Source of the DNA: an uncultured Mycoplasmatota bacterium
Lineage (GTDB): Bacteria; Bacillota_I; Bacilli_A; RF39; UBA660
Length of the DNA: 40,251 nucleotides
Reading direction: 5' to 3'
Assembly (NCBI GenBank): GCA_900547995.1
Contig: URIY01000010.1
Location: forward strand, 1-40,251
The notes under the pieces are model-generated. The model did not search any database. It was given only the letters and a program-made list of their open reading frames with translations, and was not told the origin of the DNA. Each line of letters begins with the position of its first letter. The first letter of the stretch is position 1. Positions 32,569 through 40,251 of this stretch are shown one piece after another. A program made the position numbers and the translations under genes.

Positions 32569-33180
32569 ATGATAAATTATATTGATAAAAAGAATACATA
32601 TATAGATGAAAATGTCGAAATTGGAGATAACTGTCTTATTTATCCTGGTGTAACTATAATGGGTAAAACAATTATTGGTAATAATTGTACTATTTATCCA
32701 AATAGTTTTATTAAAGATTCTATTATTGGGAATAATACAACTATTTATACTTCTTACATTATAAATAGTCAACTTGGTAATAACAATATAATTGGACCAT
32801 TTGCTAATATAAGAGAAAATAATTATACTGCCGATAATGTTAAGATTGGTTCTTTTGTTGAAATTAAAAACTGCAACATAAGTATTGATAGTAAAGTACC
32901 TCATCTAGCATATTTAGGTGATACGCAGATTGGAAAAAACTGTAATATTGGTTGTGGTGTTATTACGGCTAACTTTGATGGTAAAAGAAAAAATGAAACA
33001 AATATTAGTGATAATGTCTTTATTGGATGTAGTTCTACCCTTGTAGCACCCCTTAATATTGGAGAAAATGTTTTTATTGCTGCTGGTTCAACTATTACGG
33101 ATAACATACCAAATAATAATTTTTCTATTGCAAGATCAAAGCAAGAAACAAAACTTCGAAAACACACTTCAAGTATTTGA
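32569..33180 (+). CDS. Stand-alone GlmU-type acetyltransferase (left-handed beta helix)
   Basis: 203 aa from ATG 32569 (GAGGTGAT 5 bases up). Hexapeptide repeats (VEIGDNCLIYPGVTIMG and onward) form a left-handed beta helix. The second half aligns with the C-terminal domain of GlmU: GPFANIRENN, KIGSFVEIKNCNI, KVPHLAYLGD with the catalytic His, GCGVITANFDGK, SSTLVAPLNIGENVFIAAGS and SIARSKQ. The N-terminal uridyltransferase domain is absent, so it is not a normal bifunctional GlmU. It could acetylate glucosamine-1-phosphate or another amino sugar. It follows the STAS-like gene after 29 bp and precedes an LtaS-like enzyme. Confidence 0.85.
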   Translation: MINYIDKKNTYIDENVEIGDNCLIYPGVTIMGKTIIGNNCTIYPNSFIKDSIIGNNTTIYTSYIINSQLGNNNIIGPFANIRENNYTADNVKIGSFVEIKNCNISIDSKVPHLAYLGDTQIGKNCNIGCGVITANFDGKRKNETNISDNVFIGCSSTLVAPLNIGENVFIAAGSTITDNIPNNNFSIARSKQETKLRKHTSSI

Positions 33181-33205
33181 AATAGTAATTAAAAAATGGT
33201 ATAAT
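33177..33205 (+). promoter_or_regulatory. Promoter of the LtaS-like gene
   Basis: TTGAAA (33177-33182, overlapping the previous stop codon), 17-bp spacer, consensus TATAAT (33200-33205). Confidence 0.75.
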
Positions 33206-33230
33206 GTTTAATGATATTTGAGGTGGTAAT

Positions 33231-35249
33231 TTGAAAAACTTTTTGATAAAGACTAAAAATAGTATTATAACTTATTGTAAAACAAATATTTTATTTTTAA
33301 CATTCATTATAACAAATGTTTTTAATGCATGGCTACTTAGATTTTTTTCCGTTAAAAATGCCCTAGAATTAAAACCAATTCTTGCTGATTTAGCAATCGT
33401 TATTATAATTGGAGCTTTTGCTTATTTATTTAAACCTAAAAATAGATTTAAATATTATTTTACATGGTCTATAATTTTTACAATAGTTTGTGTTATTAAT
33501 TCCATTTATTATAATAACTTTTTATCATATGCATCTTTTTCATTACTTGCAACTTCTCTTCAAGCTGCAAGTGTTGCAGATGCAATTGTTCAAAATGTTA
33601 TGGAATTAAAAGATTTTATTTATATTTTTGGACCAATGACACTATTAATTATAAATGGTGGTTTAAAAAGAAAAGGTTACTTTAATAAGATTATTCAAAA
33701 TGGAAAAGTTATGATGCTAAATACTTTAGTTATGGGTGTTATAACAATTGGCTTTTTCATTTCAACGCTAACAAGTTTAGATGTTGGAAGATTTGGTAAG
33801 CAATGGAATCGTGAATATGTTGTCATGAAATTTGGTATATATTTATATCAATTTAATGACTTAGTTATAAGTGTTAAACCACAAATTAGTCCTTTATTTG
33901 GTTATGATGAACATGCTAGAGATTTTAGAGAATATTATGATAATAAAGATTATACACATGAAAACAATGAATACACTAATATTTTTGAAGGAAAAAATTT
34001 ACTTGTTATTCACGCTGAAAGTATTCAACAATTTACCATGGAAACATCCTTTAATGATAAAGAAGTTACACCTAATTTAAACAAATTAGCAAGTGAAGGA
34101 ATGTATTTTACAAATTTCTATGCACAAGAAAGTGTTGGTACAAGTAGTGATACCGAGTTTACTTTTAATACATCTCTAATGCCATCTTCGAATGGAACAG
34201 TGTTTGTTAATTATTGGAATCGTGAATATTTAACTATCCCTAAACTAATGAATGAAAAAAATTATTACACCTTTAGTATGCATGGTAATAATTGTACAAT
34301 GTGGAATCGAAATGTTGTTCATGAAGCTTTTGGATATAATAAGTTTTATTGTTACAACAAAGACTTTAATATTGATGAAGTTTTAGGATTAGGTCTTTCT
34401 GATAAATCATTTTTTAAACAAGCTGTTCCTAAAATTAAAGATATAAGTAATAAATATAATAATTTTTATGGGGTTCTTATAATGCTTACTAATCATACTC
34501 CATTTGCTGCAGCAAGTACAATCGATTATGATGTTGATTTTAAATATGAAAAATTAAATGAAGAAACTGGAGAAATGGAAACAGTTAGTGCTCCATATAT
34601 GGAAGGAACCACATTAGGTGATTATTTTAAAACAGTTCATTATGCTGATGAAGCCATTGGACAATTTATAAATGATTTAGATGAAGCTGGATTGCTTGAA
34701 AATACAGTTATTGTTATATATGGTGATCATGATGCTAAAATTAAAAAAGCAGAATATAAAAGATTTTATAATTATGATCCATATACTGACACTGTTATAA
34801 GTAGTAAGGATGAAAATTATCAAAACGTTGATTCATATTCATATGAATTAAATAGAAAAGTTCCACTTATTATCTGGACTAAAGACAAAGAATTACAAAA
34901 GAAAATAAATGTTAAAATTGATAAAGTCATGGGTATGTATGATGTAATGCCTACTCTTGGTAATATGTTTAATTTTTCTAGTAAATATAGTTTAGGTCAT
35001 GACATATTTAATATTGATGATAATACTGTAGTATTCCCTGATGGTGACTGGCTTACAAATAAGCTATACTATAATAGCCAAAAAGGAGAATGGAAATTAC
35101 TTAATCCTGAGGAGACTGTAAGTATGGATTATATTGATGATAGAAATGCTTATGCTGAAGAAATAATTAATATATCTGATTCTATAATTACGTACGATTT
35201 AATTAAAAAAACAAGGGAATCAAAAGAACTTATTGAAAGTGCAAATTAA
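33231..35249 (+). CDS. LtaS-like membrane phosphoglycerol transferase (sulfatase fold)
   Basis: 672 aa from a TTG start (GAGGTGG 5 bases up). Five membrane helices in residues 10-190 precede an extracellular alkaline-phosphatase-like domain: metal site NLLVIHAESIQ, VTPNLNKLASEGMYFTNFY, nucleophile region VGTSSDTEF (303-309 around G303-F310), LTNHTPF and IVIYGDHDA. LtaS of S. aureus uses Thr300 in GKTSD; here GTSSD aligns Ser305 to that Thr. The family polymerises glycerol phosphate from phosphatidylglycerol to lipoteichoic acid or primes it; OpgB-like roles are also possible. It ends at a bidirectional terminator. Confidence 0.88.
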   Translation: MKNFLIKTKNSIITYCKTNILFLTFIITNVFNAWLLRFFSVKNALELKPILADLAIVIIIGAFAYLFKPKNRFKYYFTWSIIFTIVCVINSIYYNNFLSYASFSLLATSLQAASVADAIVQNVMELKDFIYIFGPMTLLIINGGLKRKGYFNKIIQNGKVMMLNTLVMGVITIGFFISTLTSLDVGRFGKQWNREYVVMKFGIYLYQFNDLVISVKPQISPLFGYDEHARDFREYYDNKDYTHENNEYTNIFEGKNLLVIHAESIQQFTMETSFNDKEVTPNLNKLASEGMYFTNFYAQESVGTSSDTEFTFNTSLMPSSNGTVFVNYWNREYLTIPKLMNEKNYYTFSMHGNNCTMWNRNVVHEAFGYNKFYCYNKDFNIDEVLGLGLSDKSFFKQAVPKIKDISNKYNNFYGVLIMLTNHTPFAAASTIDYDVDFKYEKLNEETGEMETVSAPYMEGTTLGDYFKTVHYADEAIGQFINDLDEAGLLENTVIVIYGDHDAKIKKAEYKRFYNYDPYTDTVISSKDENYQNVDSYSYELNRKVPLIIWTKDKELQKKINVKIDKVMGMYDVMPTLGNMFNFSSKYSLGHDIFNIDDNTVVFPDGDWLTNKLYYNSQKGEWKLLNPEETVSMDYIDDRNAYAEEIINISDSIITYDLIKKTRESKELIESAN

Positions 35250-35278
35250 AAGAAATAGAAAAAACTATTTCTTTTTTA
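35248..35278. terminator. Bidirectional terminator
   Basis: AAAAGAAATAG (35248-35258) pairs with CTATTTCTTTT (35265-35275), with A and T runs on the two sides. It is shared by the LtaS-like and LCP genes, which converge. Confidence 0.75.
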
Positions 35279-37270
35279 ATATTCATCACTTATATATGTA
35301 ATTTCAAACGTATTTCCAATTAAATCATATATACTAATATTTTTAGGATTTTGACTAATTATCATACCTTTTTTACTATAATCATATAAAGGATTATTTG
35401 GATCAATTTTATTTTCTTTAATTAAAAAACTATAATTATTACTTTTTCTCCAAGTAACAAAATCACTATAATTTTTATTAATAAAATTAGGAACCATACA
35501 GATATCTTTATCTTTACTCTCTTCTTTTGAACAATTAATTACCTCTTCTTTTTCTATTTTGTCAATAACTGTTACTTCAAGTGTATCACTTCCAATATAT
35601 TCTAAATCCATACCACTCATAATACTTTGATTTGTTATCTCACCTACACTTAAATTATTATTTTTTGATGTAACATATTTAATATTTAATTTTATACCAT
35701 TATTATCACAATACTCTTTTACAGTACTAATATTATCACCTACAAAATTTGGAAAAACATATACGTTTGCTCCACTTCCAACTCTTCCTATTTCATCACT
35801 TTCATCAAGGTTACCATCTAGTAATCCTAAATTAATCTTCATAGCCGTTTTTATTGCATCAATACTTTCAGTATAAGGAATATAATTGTATAAAGTTAAT
35901 TTCGTTCCCGCTTTAGTTATATTATCATAATCATATATATATGCATCATATCCATTAATAAACAGCTTCTTTATCTTAATTATTTCATCTATATTAGAAC
36001 TATTACTTTTTAAAACTATTTCTTTACCTATATTATATAGTGATAATATTTCATTAGTATTCATGTTTGTTTCCATATTATTACTAATGGTATCTAAAAG
36101 ATTATATATAGTATTTACACTTTTAATACTTTTTAATTTATTCATTAGACCCTTAACTATTAATTGCTGATTTTCACCACGTTTTATATCATTAATTGTT
36201 TTTCTATGTCTTGCAAGGGCAAGGGCTTCTTCTCCATTTAATAATTTAGTACCTTTATCTAAGCATATTTGATTGTCAAAGTTACGATTGCTATCTTGTT
36301 CACAAAAAGATATAGGGACATCCACTTCTACACCACCAAGTTCATCTACTAATGACACAATACCTTTAAAGTTTATCTTTAAATAATAATCAATATGAAT
36401 ATCAAAAAAAGATTCGACTGTATTTATCATACAAGTATCACCATTCCATGCAGCGTGTGTTATCTTATTTTTTCGATTATTTTCAAAGCAACTAATAGGC
36501 ACATATGTATCTCTTGGAATACTTAAAAGAGTTGTAGATAAAGTTTTAGGATTAAATGTTATTAACATTAACGCATCACCATTAAATGAACTATTATTTA
36601 TACCATCTATCTCAGAATCTACACCCATTAAAAGAATAGTAAATGGTTTATCTATTTTTTGATTATTATTCTCTACTTTTATTTTTTCTTCAAATGTACG
36701 AACAATACTTATCTCATCTAAATTTTTATCAATTAAATTATTAAACATAAGTTTATAATTAGTTGGTACAATAGCAAAATCAACCTGACCCTCATATAAA
36801 TTATTAAGAAGTTCTACATAATTATCATTTAATTTTCTATTATCTAAAGCATTATTGTCAAGTATTTTAAGCGACATAGAAGTATTTATATATCCAATAG
36901 TCCCATCATTATAATTAACGTGATGATTTGATAAGGTTACAATACTCATTGATGTAACCATATAATTATTTGTTATTCCACTTAAACTTTTATATACTTT
37001 TCCTATATTAAAACTAATAAAATAAAGAACAATAGAATATAAAAGTAGAATAATACTAAAAATAATTATTACTTTATCTTTTTTATTTATAATTTTAAAA
37101 CTTATATATATAGAAGATATATATATTAAAATTAGGATTATAATAATAATAACACGTAAAGTCGTTTCAACATTTTTAAGTAGTAGCATATTATATATTA
37201 AAGATATATTAACAATAGTTAGTATAATATTAATAAATAATATTATAATTAATTTAAATTTTTTATTCAT
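35276..37270 (-). CDS. LytR-CpsA-Psr (LCP) protein with PASTA-type tail
   Basis: 664 aa. Three membrane helices (about 7-29, 37-59, 67-89) lead to an extracellular region (100-200) resembling part of a solute-binding domain (GQVDFAIVPTNYKLMFNNLI). The LCP catalytic domain follows (about 210-370): ILLMGVDSE, DALMLITFNPKT, LSIPRDTYVPI, KITHAAW, GGVEVDVP and LARHRKTINDIKRGENQQ, with the Arg/Asp residues that bind the polyprenyl pyrophosphate. Two C-terminal PASTA-like units begin at VFPNFVGDNISTVKEYCDN (about 510) and VPNFINKNYSDFV (about 590). LCP enzymes attach anionic polymers to peptidoglycan; PASTA would bind wall. AGGTGAT precedes ATG. Confidence 0.92.
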   Translation of the reverse strand: MNKKFKLIIILFINIILTIVNISLIYNMLLLKNVETTLRVIIIIILILIYISSIYISFKIINKKDKVIIIFSIILLLYSIVLYFISFNIGKVYKSLSGITNNYMVTSMSIVTLSNHHVNYNDGTIGYINTSMSLKILDNNALDNRKLNDNYVELLNNLYEGQVDFAIVPTNYKLMFNNLIDKNLDEISIVRTFEEKIKVENNNQKIDKPFTILLMGVDSEIDGINNSSFNGDALMLITFNPKTLSTTLLSIPRDTYVPISCFENNRKNKITHAAWNGDTCMINTVESFFDIHIDYYLKINFKGIVSLVDELGGVEVDVPISFCEQDSNRNFDNQICLDKGTKLLNGEEALALARHRKTINDIKRGENQQLIVKGLMNKLKSIKSVNTIYNLLDTISNNMETNMNTNEILSLYNIGKEIVLKSNSSNIDEIIKIKKLFINGYDAYIYDYDNITKAGTKLTLYNYIPYTESIDAIKTAMKINLGLLDGNLDESDEIGRVGSGANVYVFPNFVGDNISTVKEYCDNNGIKLNIKYVTSKNNNLSVGEITNQSIMSGMDLEYIGSDTLEVTVIDKIEKEEVINCSKEESKDKDICMVPNFINKNYSDFVTWRKSNNYSFLIKENKIDPNNPLYDYSKKGMIISQNPKNISIYDLIGNTFEITYISDEY

Positions 37271-37350
37271 ATTTAATCACCTATTATCTTTAATAGTATT
37301 AATCAAATATTTTTTTTTAGTAATAAAATTTATAAAATATCTTATGTTAA

Positions 37351-37379
37351 TTGACAAAAAATATATATTAGTGTAAAAT
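37351..37379 (+). promoter_or_regulatory. tRNA-Cys promoter
   Basis: Consensus TTGACA (37351-37356), 17-bp spacer, TAAAAT (37374-37379), 28 bp before the tRNA. Confidence 0.8.
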
Positions 37380-37407
37380 TATAAATGTTGAAATAAAATT
37401 TTTAAAT

Positions 37408-37481
37408 GGGCCTGTAGCCAAGTGGTAAGGCATGGGACTGCAACTCCCTGATCGCTGGTTCAAATCCGGTCGGGCCCTCCA
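37408..37481 (+). tRNA. tRNA-Cys (GCA)
   Basis: A 74-nt cloverleaf including encoded CCA (37479-37481). The acceptor GGGCCTG pairs with CGGGCCC (one G-T pair). The anticodon stem GGGA/TCCC encloses CTGCAAC, anticodon GCA. The T-loop GTTCAAATC is standard. The discriminator base is T, the usual tRNA-Cys identity base. Confidence 0.96.
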
Positions 37482-37487
37482 TATAAA

Positions 37488-37495
37488 AAATATAC
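37488..37495 (+). repeat. Left 8-bp target duplication of the ISL3 element
   Basis: AAATATAC at 37488-37495 is repeated exactly at 39013-39020, immediately outside the two IS ends. 8 bp is the usual ISL3 duplication, and the perfect match indicates a recent insertion. Confidence 0.9.
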
Positions 37496-39012
37496 GGTTC
37501 TTTGTCAAGTAGTGTTGGTAGTATCAAAAACCAATGATAAAATGAGCAATCTAGAAGGAAGCAGAAAGGCTTCCTTTTATGATGCCTTAATAGGATTTAG
37601 TAATCCTTTAATAAGCATAATTCTAGCTTTTAAATGTGAAAATTTTCTATATCCACAAGCACTATGTTTAACTTGTTTAATTAAATTATTCATACCTTCA
37701 GTAATGCCATTTGAATATTCATAATCAAATGAATTTAAAATATATTCTTTAAAATCTAAAAATGTTTTTAATGCTTTAAGCATTTTTAGAGAAATATTTT
37801 TGTTTTTTTGATTATTAGTTACAATATTAATAAATGTATTTTTATCTCTATCATTAATAGATTTAACAATACCTTGGTAAATTTGATAATCATTATATAA
37901 AGTTTTATTAGTGTTTATTAAATATGTAACAATATCTTTTTCAGTCATTTCTTTTCTAAAACAGGGTGAATAGATTTTTTTAATATCATCTAACTCATTC
38001 TCTTTTTTAAGAATAAGTTTCCAATATTTTTTAAATTTTCTATAATTAGGATTGGATTTTTTACATAATTTAATTCGAGTATTATCAAGAGCATTTCTGG
38101 GTTGAAGAACAATGTGAAATCTATCAGAAATCAGAATTGCATTTTTAAATAATTTAGTCATTAATTTATAATAAGGTTTATATAAATCCATGGTAATGAA
38201 TTTAACCTTATTACGTTCTTTTTTAGAATATCTTTTAAAATATTTTTCAATGTCTAAAGATAGTCTACTATTATTAATATCAAAGATATTATGTTTATCT
38301 TGATCAACCATGATAAATGCCATTTTTGATATAGTATCTTTAGTAGCATTAAACTCATCAATGCCTATGCATTGAGGCAATTTACCATTATTTTTAATAA
38401 GTTTATCTGTAGAAATAGAATCCAGAATCCTATTAACAGAGGAAGATGAAACATTATTATTTTGAGCAATATCTTTTTCTGGTCCTTTCTTCATTAAATC
38501 CATAATGATAGACAATTTAGTATTATTAGATATTTGTTTATGAAAATCAACAAGATTAGTGGTAGCAATAAAAGTAGAATGACAGTATTTACATAAGAAT
38601 CTTTGTTTATCAAGTAATAATATAGTATGAAAATTAGAAACTTTATTAATTTTGATTTTACAATTTTTCTTAAAACCATACTTAATAATAGTTTCTGGAT
38701 TTGATTCATACAAACAATTACAATTAGGACAAATAGAAGGAGTATAAGTAAGTTTTCCATGAAAAACTTTGATAATTTCATGATTAACAACTTTTTCTTC
38801 TAAACAATTTTCATCAAAAATGATATTTTCATCTTTAATATTTAAGATATTTCTAGTATAATCAGAGTGAGACATATAATCAAATCCTTTCAATGTTTTA
38901 TTTCTCAATTACATTGTACCATAAGTTTTTGATATGTCTCTTTTTATATAAATAAAATAGTGTCAATGAAAGTTAAGTAAAAACCTTCACCAACACTAAA
39001 TATTATAGAACC
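37496..39012 (-). mobile_element. Complete ISL3-family insertion sequence, 1517 bp
   Basis: The terminal inverted repeats GGTTCT-N8-TAGTGTTGGT (24 bp) stand at 37496-37519 and, inverted, at 38989-39012. They flank one intact transposase gene. Perfect 8-bp direct repeats lie outside. It has landed between the tRNA-Cys gene and its terminator. All parts are intact, so it is probably active. Confidence 0.93.
37577..38875 (-). CDS. ISL3-family transposase
   Basis: 432 aa from ATG 38875 (AAAGGA 9 bases up; MSHSDYTRNILNIKDENI is a family-like start); an ATG 11 codons further up is less likely. The N-terminal zinc-finger part CPNCNCLYESN and CKYCHSTF is followed by a helix-turn-helix (DIAQNNNVSSSSVNRILDSI). 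The DDE catalytic core is: Asp in CIGIDEFN, Asp in FITMDLYKPYY, ISDRFHIVLQPRNAL, and Glu in NGITEGMNNLIKQVKHSACG. Length and motifs are intact. The gene fills the IS and reads toward the tRNA. Confidence 0.95.
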   Translation of the reverse strand: MSHSDYTRNILNIKDENIIFDENCLEEKVVNHEIIKVFHGKLTYTPSICPNCNCLYESNPETIIKYGFKKNCKIKINKVSNFHTILLLDKQRFLCKYCHSTFIATTNLVDFHKQISNNTKLSIIMDLMKKGPEKDIAQNNNVSSSSVNRILDSISTDKLIKNNGKLPQCIGIDEFNATKDTISKMAFIMVDQDKHNIFDINNSRLSLDIEKYFKRYSKKERNKVKFITMDLYKPYYKLMTKLFKNAILISDRFHIVLQPRNALDNTRIKLCKKSNPNYRKFKKYWKLILKKENELDDIKKIYSPCFRKEMTEKDIVTYLINTNKTLYNDYQIYQGIVKSINDRDKNTFINIVTNNQKNKNISLKMLKALKTFLDFKEYILNSFDYEYSNGITEGMNNLIKQVKHSACGYRKFSHLKARIMLIKGLLNPIKAS

Positions 39013-39020
39013 AAATATAC
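39013..39020 (+). repeat. Right 8-bp target duplication of the ISL3 element
   Basis: AAATATAC, identical to 37488-37495. Its last base is the first base of the displaced tRNA terminator stem. Confidence 0.9.
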
Positions 39021-39043
39021 GAACTCCTAAGGTTCGTTTTTTT
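39020..39043 (+). terminator. Displaced tRNA-Cys terminator
   Basis: CGAAC (39020-39024) pairs with GTTCG (39032-39036) and is followed by TTTTTTT. Before the IS insertion this hairpin lay about 14 bp behind the tRNA CCA; it is now about 1.5 kb away. From 39044 to 39185 I see only AT-rich DNA with a 14-nt palindrome at 39075-39088 and no gene. Confidence 0.7.
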
Positions 39044-39185
39044 GTTAAATTTGAAATTCCATTATCAAAAAAAATCAAATATATTTGACTCTAAATACAA
39101 TCATGTTAAATAATAACAATATATAATATTAAAGATTGATATTGAAATAATACTAATGAAAAAATCAATACAAGTTAAATTTTTT

Positions 39186-39233
39186 ATACAAAAAACTTAG
39201 GTAACTTTAACACTTACATCAAAGCACCTAAGT
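39186..39233 (-). terminator. Terminator of the reverse transcriptase gene
   Basis: ACTTAGGT (39195-39202) pairs with ACCTAAGT (39226-39233) around a 23-nt loop that can pair further (CTTT with AAAG); TTTTTGTATAA follows on the minus strand. It sits 2 bases behind the stop, so no further gene is co-transcribed downstream. Confidence 0.7.
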
Positions 39234-39235
39234 GA

Positions 39236-40189
39236 TTAATATTGCTTTTTTAATTTTTCAACAAATTGTTTATATACTATAAATTCTTCATTACTTTCAT
39301 CAATTTGCAAAACATATAAAATTTTTCCATACAACATATTTAAATATTTAATTGAATTAATAGATATTTTACATTTTTCTAGGTGAGATTTTAATCCAAA
39401 TTTTTTAATATAATATATTTCTTGTCTTATTTTATTACGATATTTTATATTAACTTGTATTTTGTCATTTACCACAATTCCTGTAACGTTTTGACTTGAA
39501 GATCTATGAACTATATGTATTTTTTCATCATTTAATTCTAATCCAAGTTTATATAAAAGATTTCTAACTTTAGTTATTAAGATGCTTGGATGAAAACTAC
39601 CAGAAAAAGTCATATCATCTGAATATCTTGTATACGATATATCATTTAGTTCACACCAAGCTCCTAATTCTTCATCAAATTCTTTCATTACTAAATTTGA
39701 TATATAAGCTGATGTTGGACAACCTTGCGTTAAATGATCATTATAAGTACATAAATAAGTTAGTATCATTCCCACTGATTTAGGAAAGTATTCTATAGGA
39801 AAACAAGAATTATAAATATCTAAAAAGGATATATTTTCAAAAAAATTTCTAATATCTAATTTTAAAATTATTTTTTTATTAACATGTGGAATGGCATTAT
39901 CTTTCAGCTGAATTCCTTTATGGTACGCCTTTGCATATTTTGATATAACCTTATTGTTAAGTATATTAGTTAAAATTTGTTTTTGAATTTGTTTTAAAAT
40001 AGAATTTGGTTCATATATAGTTCTATATTTACCATTTCGTTTTTTTATTTTATATATTTTATAATTTTTTTCTATGTTGTTACTGATAGAGTAAATAGTC
40101 TTAATATATTTTTTTTCATTTTTACAATTAATTAAATTTAGAGATAATAAAAATTCATTGCATTCTTTTGTGCCTACATATTTCCACAT
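39236..40189 (-). CDS. Retron-type reverse transcriptase
   Basis: 317 aa, typical retron RT length. In order: N-terminal helices; YRTIYEPNSILKQIQKQIL; GIQLKDNAIPHVNKK with the retron NAxxH motif (98-102); catalytic Asp112 in LKLDIRNFFENI; TQGCPTSAYISN (154-165); catalytic YSDD (189-192) in TRYSDDMTFSG; and NVTGIVVNDKI with the retron VTG motif (235-237). NAxxH plus VTG separates retrons from group II intron and DGR enzymes. GGGAGG precedes ATG 40189. Retron RTs copy a structured msr-msd RNA, normally upstream of the gene; only 62 bases of that side are in the window. Retrons act in phage defence with a partner effector, which is not visible here. Confidence 0.9.
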   Translation of the reverse strand: MWKYVGTKECNEFLLSLNLINCKNEKKYIKTIYSISNNIEKNYKIYKIKKRNGKYRTIYEPNSILKQIQKQILTNILNNKVISKYAKAYHKGIQLKDNAIPHVNKKIILKLDIRNFFENISFLDIYNSCFPIEYFPKSVGMILTYLCTYNDHLTQGCPTSAYISNLVMKEFDEELGAWCELNDISYTRYSDDMTFSGSFHPSILITKVRNLLYKLGLELNDEKIHIVHRSSSQNVTGIVVNDKIQVNIKYRNKIRQEIYYIKKFGLKSHLEKCKISINSIKYLNMLYGKILYVLQIDESNEEFIVYKQFVEKLKKQY

Positions 40190-40251
40190 TTTTATTACCT
40201 CCCATATATGCAGTACTAACGATATTGTAATATGGAAATGGACTTAAAGCG
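40190..40251 (-). other. Upstream edge of the retron RT gene
   Basis: On the minus strand this 62-base stretch holds CCATAT and ATATGG inverted copies (40198-40203 and 40228-40233) around GTTAGTACTGC, then the GGGAGG ribosome site. It may be the 3' end of an msr-msd RNA (a2 side), but too little is present to fold or judge. Confidence 0.25.

Noticed and set aside
32606..32618. TGTCGAA inside the GlmU-like gene as a Spo0A box
   Set aside because: It is in coding sequence with no promoter nearby and lacks the full TTTT flank.
39044..39185. msr-msd RNA downstream of the RT
   Set aside because: Only a 14-nt palindrome and AT-rich sequence are present, with no long stem. Retron RNAs normally lie upstream of the RT.
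39236..40189. Reverse transcriptase as a diversity-generating retroelement or group II intron enzyme
   Set aside because: NAxxH and VTG motifs, the short length and lack of maturase or HNH domains fit retrons. No template/variable repeat pair or intron RNA is visible.
1..40251. CRISPR array, rRNA operon or prophage
   Set aside because: No regularly spaced repeats, rRNA sequences or phage structural genes are visible.

Overview
The window is very AT-rich, uses TGA only as a stop, and shows AGGAGG/AGGTGAT-type ribosome binding sites throughout. It carries a type B RNase P RNA and Bacilli-style gene orders: gpsB-rnpB, rodZ-pgsA-recA-rny (without the cinA usually found before recA), recU-ponA, yceD-rpmF, spoVID-ysxE and murT-gatD. 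Sporulation genes (spoVID, a ysxE-like gene, spoVS, a coat-like small protein) and three extended Spo0A-box matches point to an endospore-forming, low-GC member of class Bacilli, probably a host-associated lineage of the RF39/Erysipelotrichales kind. The lineage is an inference; the sequence does not fix the species.

Layout. 1-5100: a 59-aa membrane ORF, then (minus strand) an unknown gene co-transcribed with lon, and spoVID with a ysxE-like pseudokinase. 5100-9300: two decayed insertion sequences (IS1182-like and IS1634-like) bracket a four-gene segment (4-TM protein, spoVS, DUF1287 protein, membrane protein) that is itself flanked by a ~32-bp imperfect inverted repeat. 9300-13200: lipoprotein, U32 peptidase-family protein, a YlxY-type pseudo-deacetylase, and a coat-like Tyr/Pro/Asn-rich protein with a sigma-K-like promoter. 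13200-18350 (minus): rny, recA with an SOS box, pgsA, rodZ, rnpB, gpsB and two tiny genes. 18450-22100: recU-ponA. 22080-25000: a membrane histidine kinase, an anchored EIIB-like protein without its phosphorylatable Cys, and a RodA/FtsW protein. 25000-26110: a decayed IS3-family element sitting inside what looks like the rodA terminator hairpin. 26150-29300: a prepilin gene overlapping by one base a secreted-looking domain gene, then rpmF, yceD and divergent tmcAL. 29280-32100 (minus): murT-gatD-diguanylate cyclase. 32230-37270: a short STAS-like protein behind a Spo0A box, a stand-alone GlmU-type acetyltransferase domain, an LtaS-like enzyme and an LCP-PASTA protein. 37350-40251: tRNA-Cys, a fresh complete ISL3 insertion with 8-bp target duplication, and a retron-type reverse transcriptase at the window edge.

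Functionally this is mostly core genome for cell envelope building (PBP1, RodA, RodZ, GpsB, MurT/GatD, LCP, LtaS-like), RNA and DNA maintenance (RNase Y, RNase P, RecA, RecU) and sporulation, with insertion sequences in intergenic spacers. The points most worth following are the retron RT, the Spo0A-box promoters with 21-bp spacers in front of the kinase and the STAS-like gene, the split prepilin/extracellular-domain pair, and the GatD homologue with Ile at the catalytic His position.
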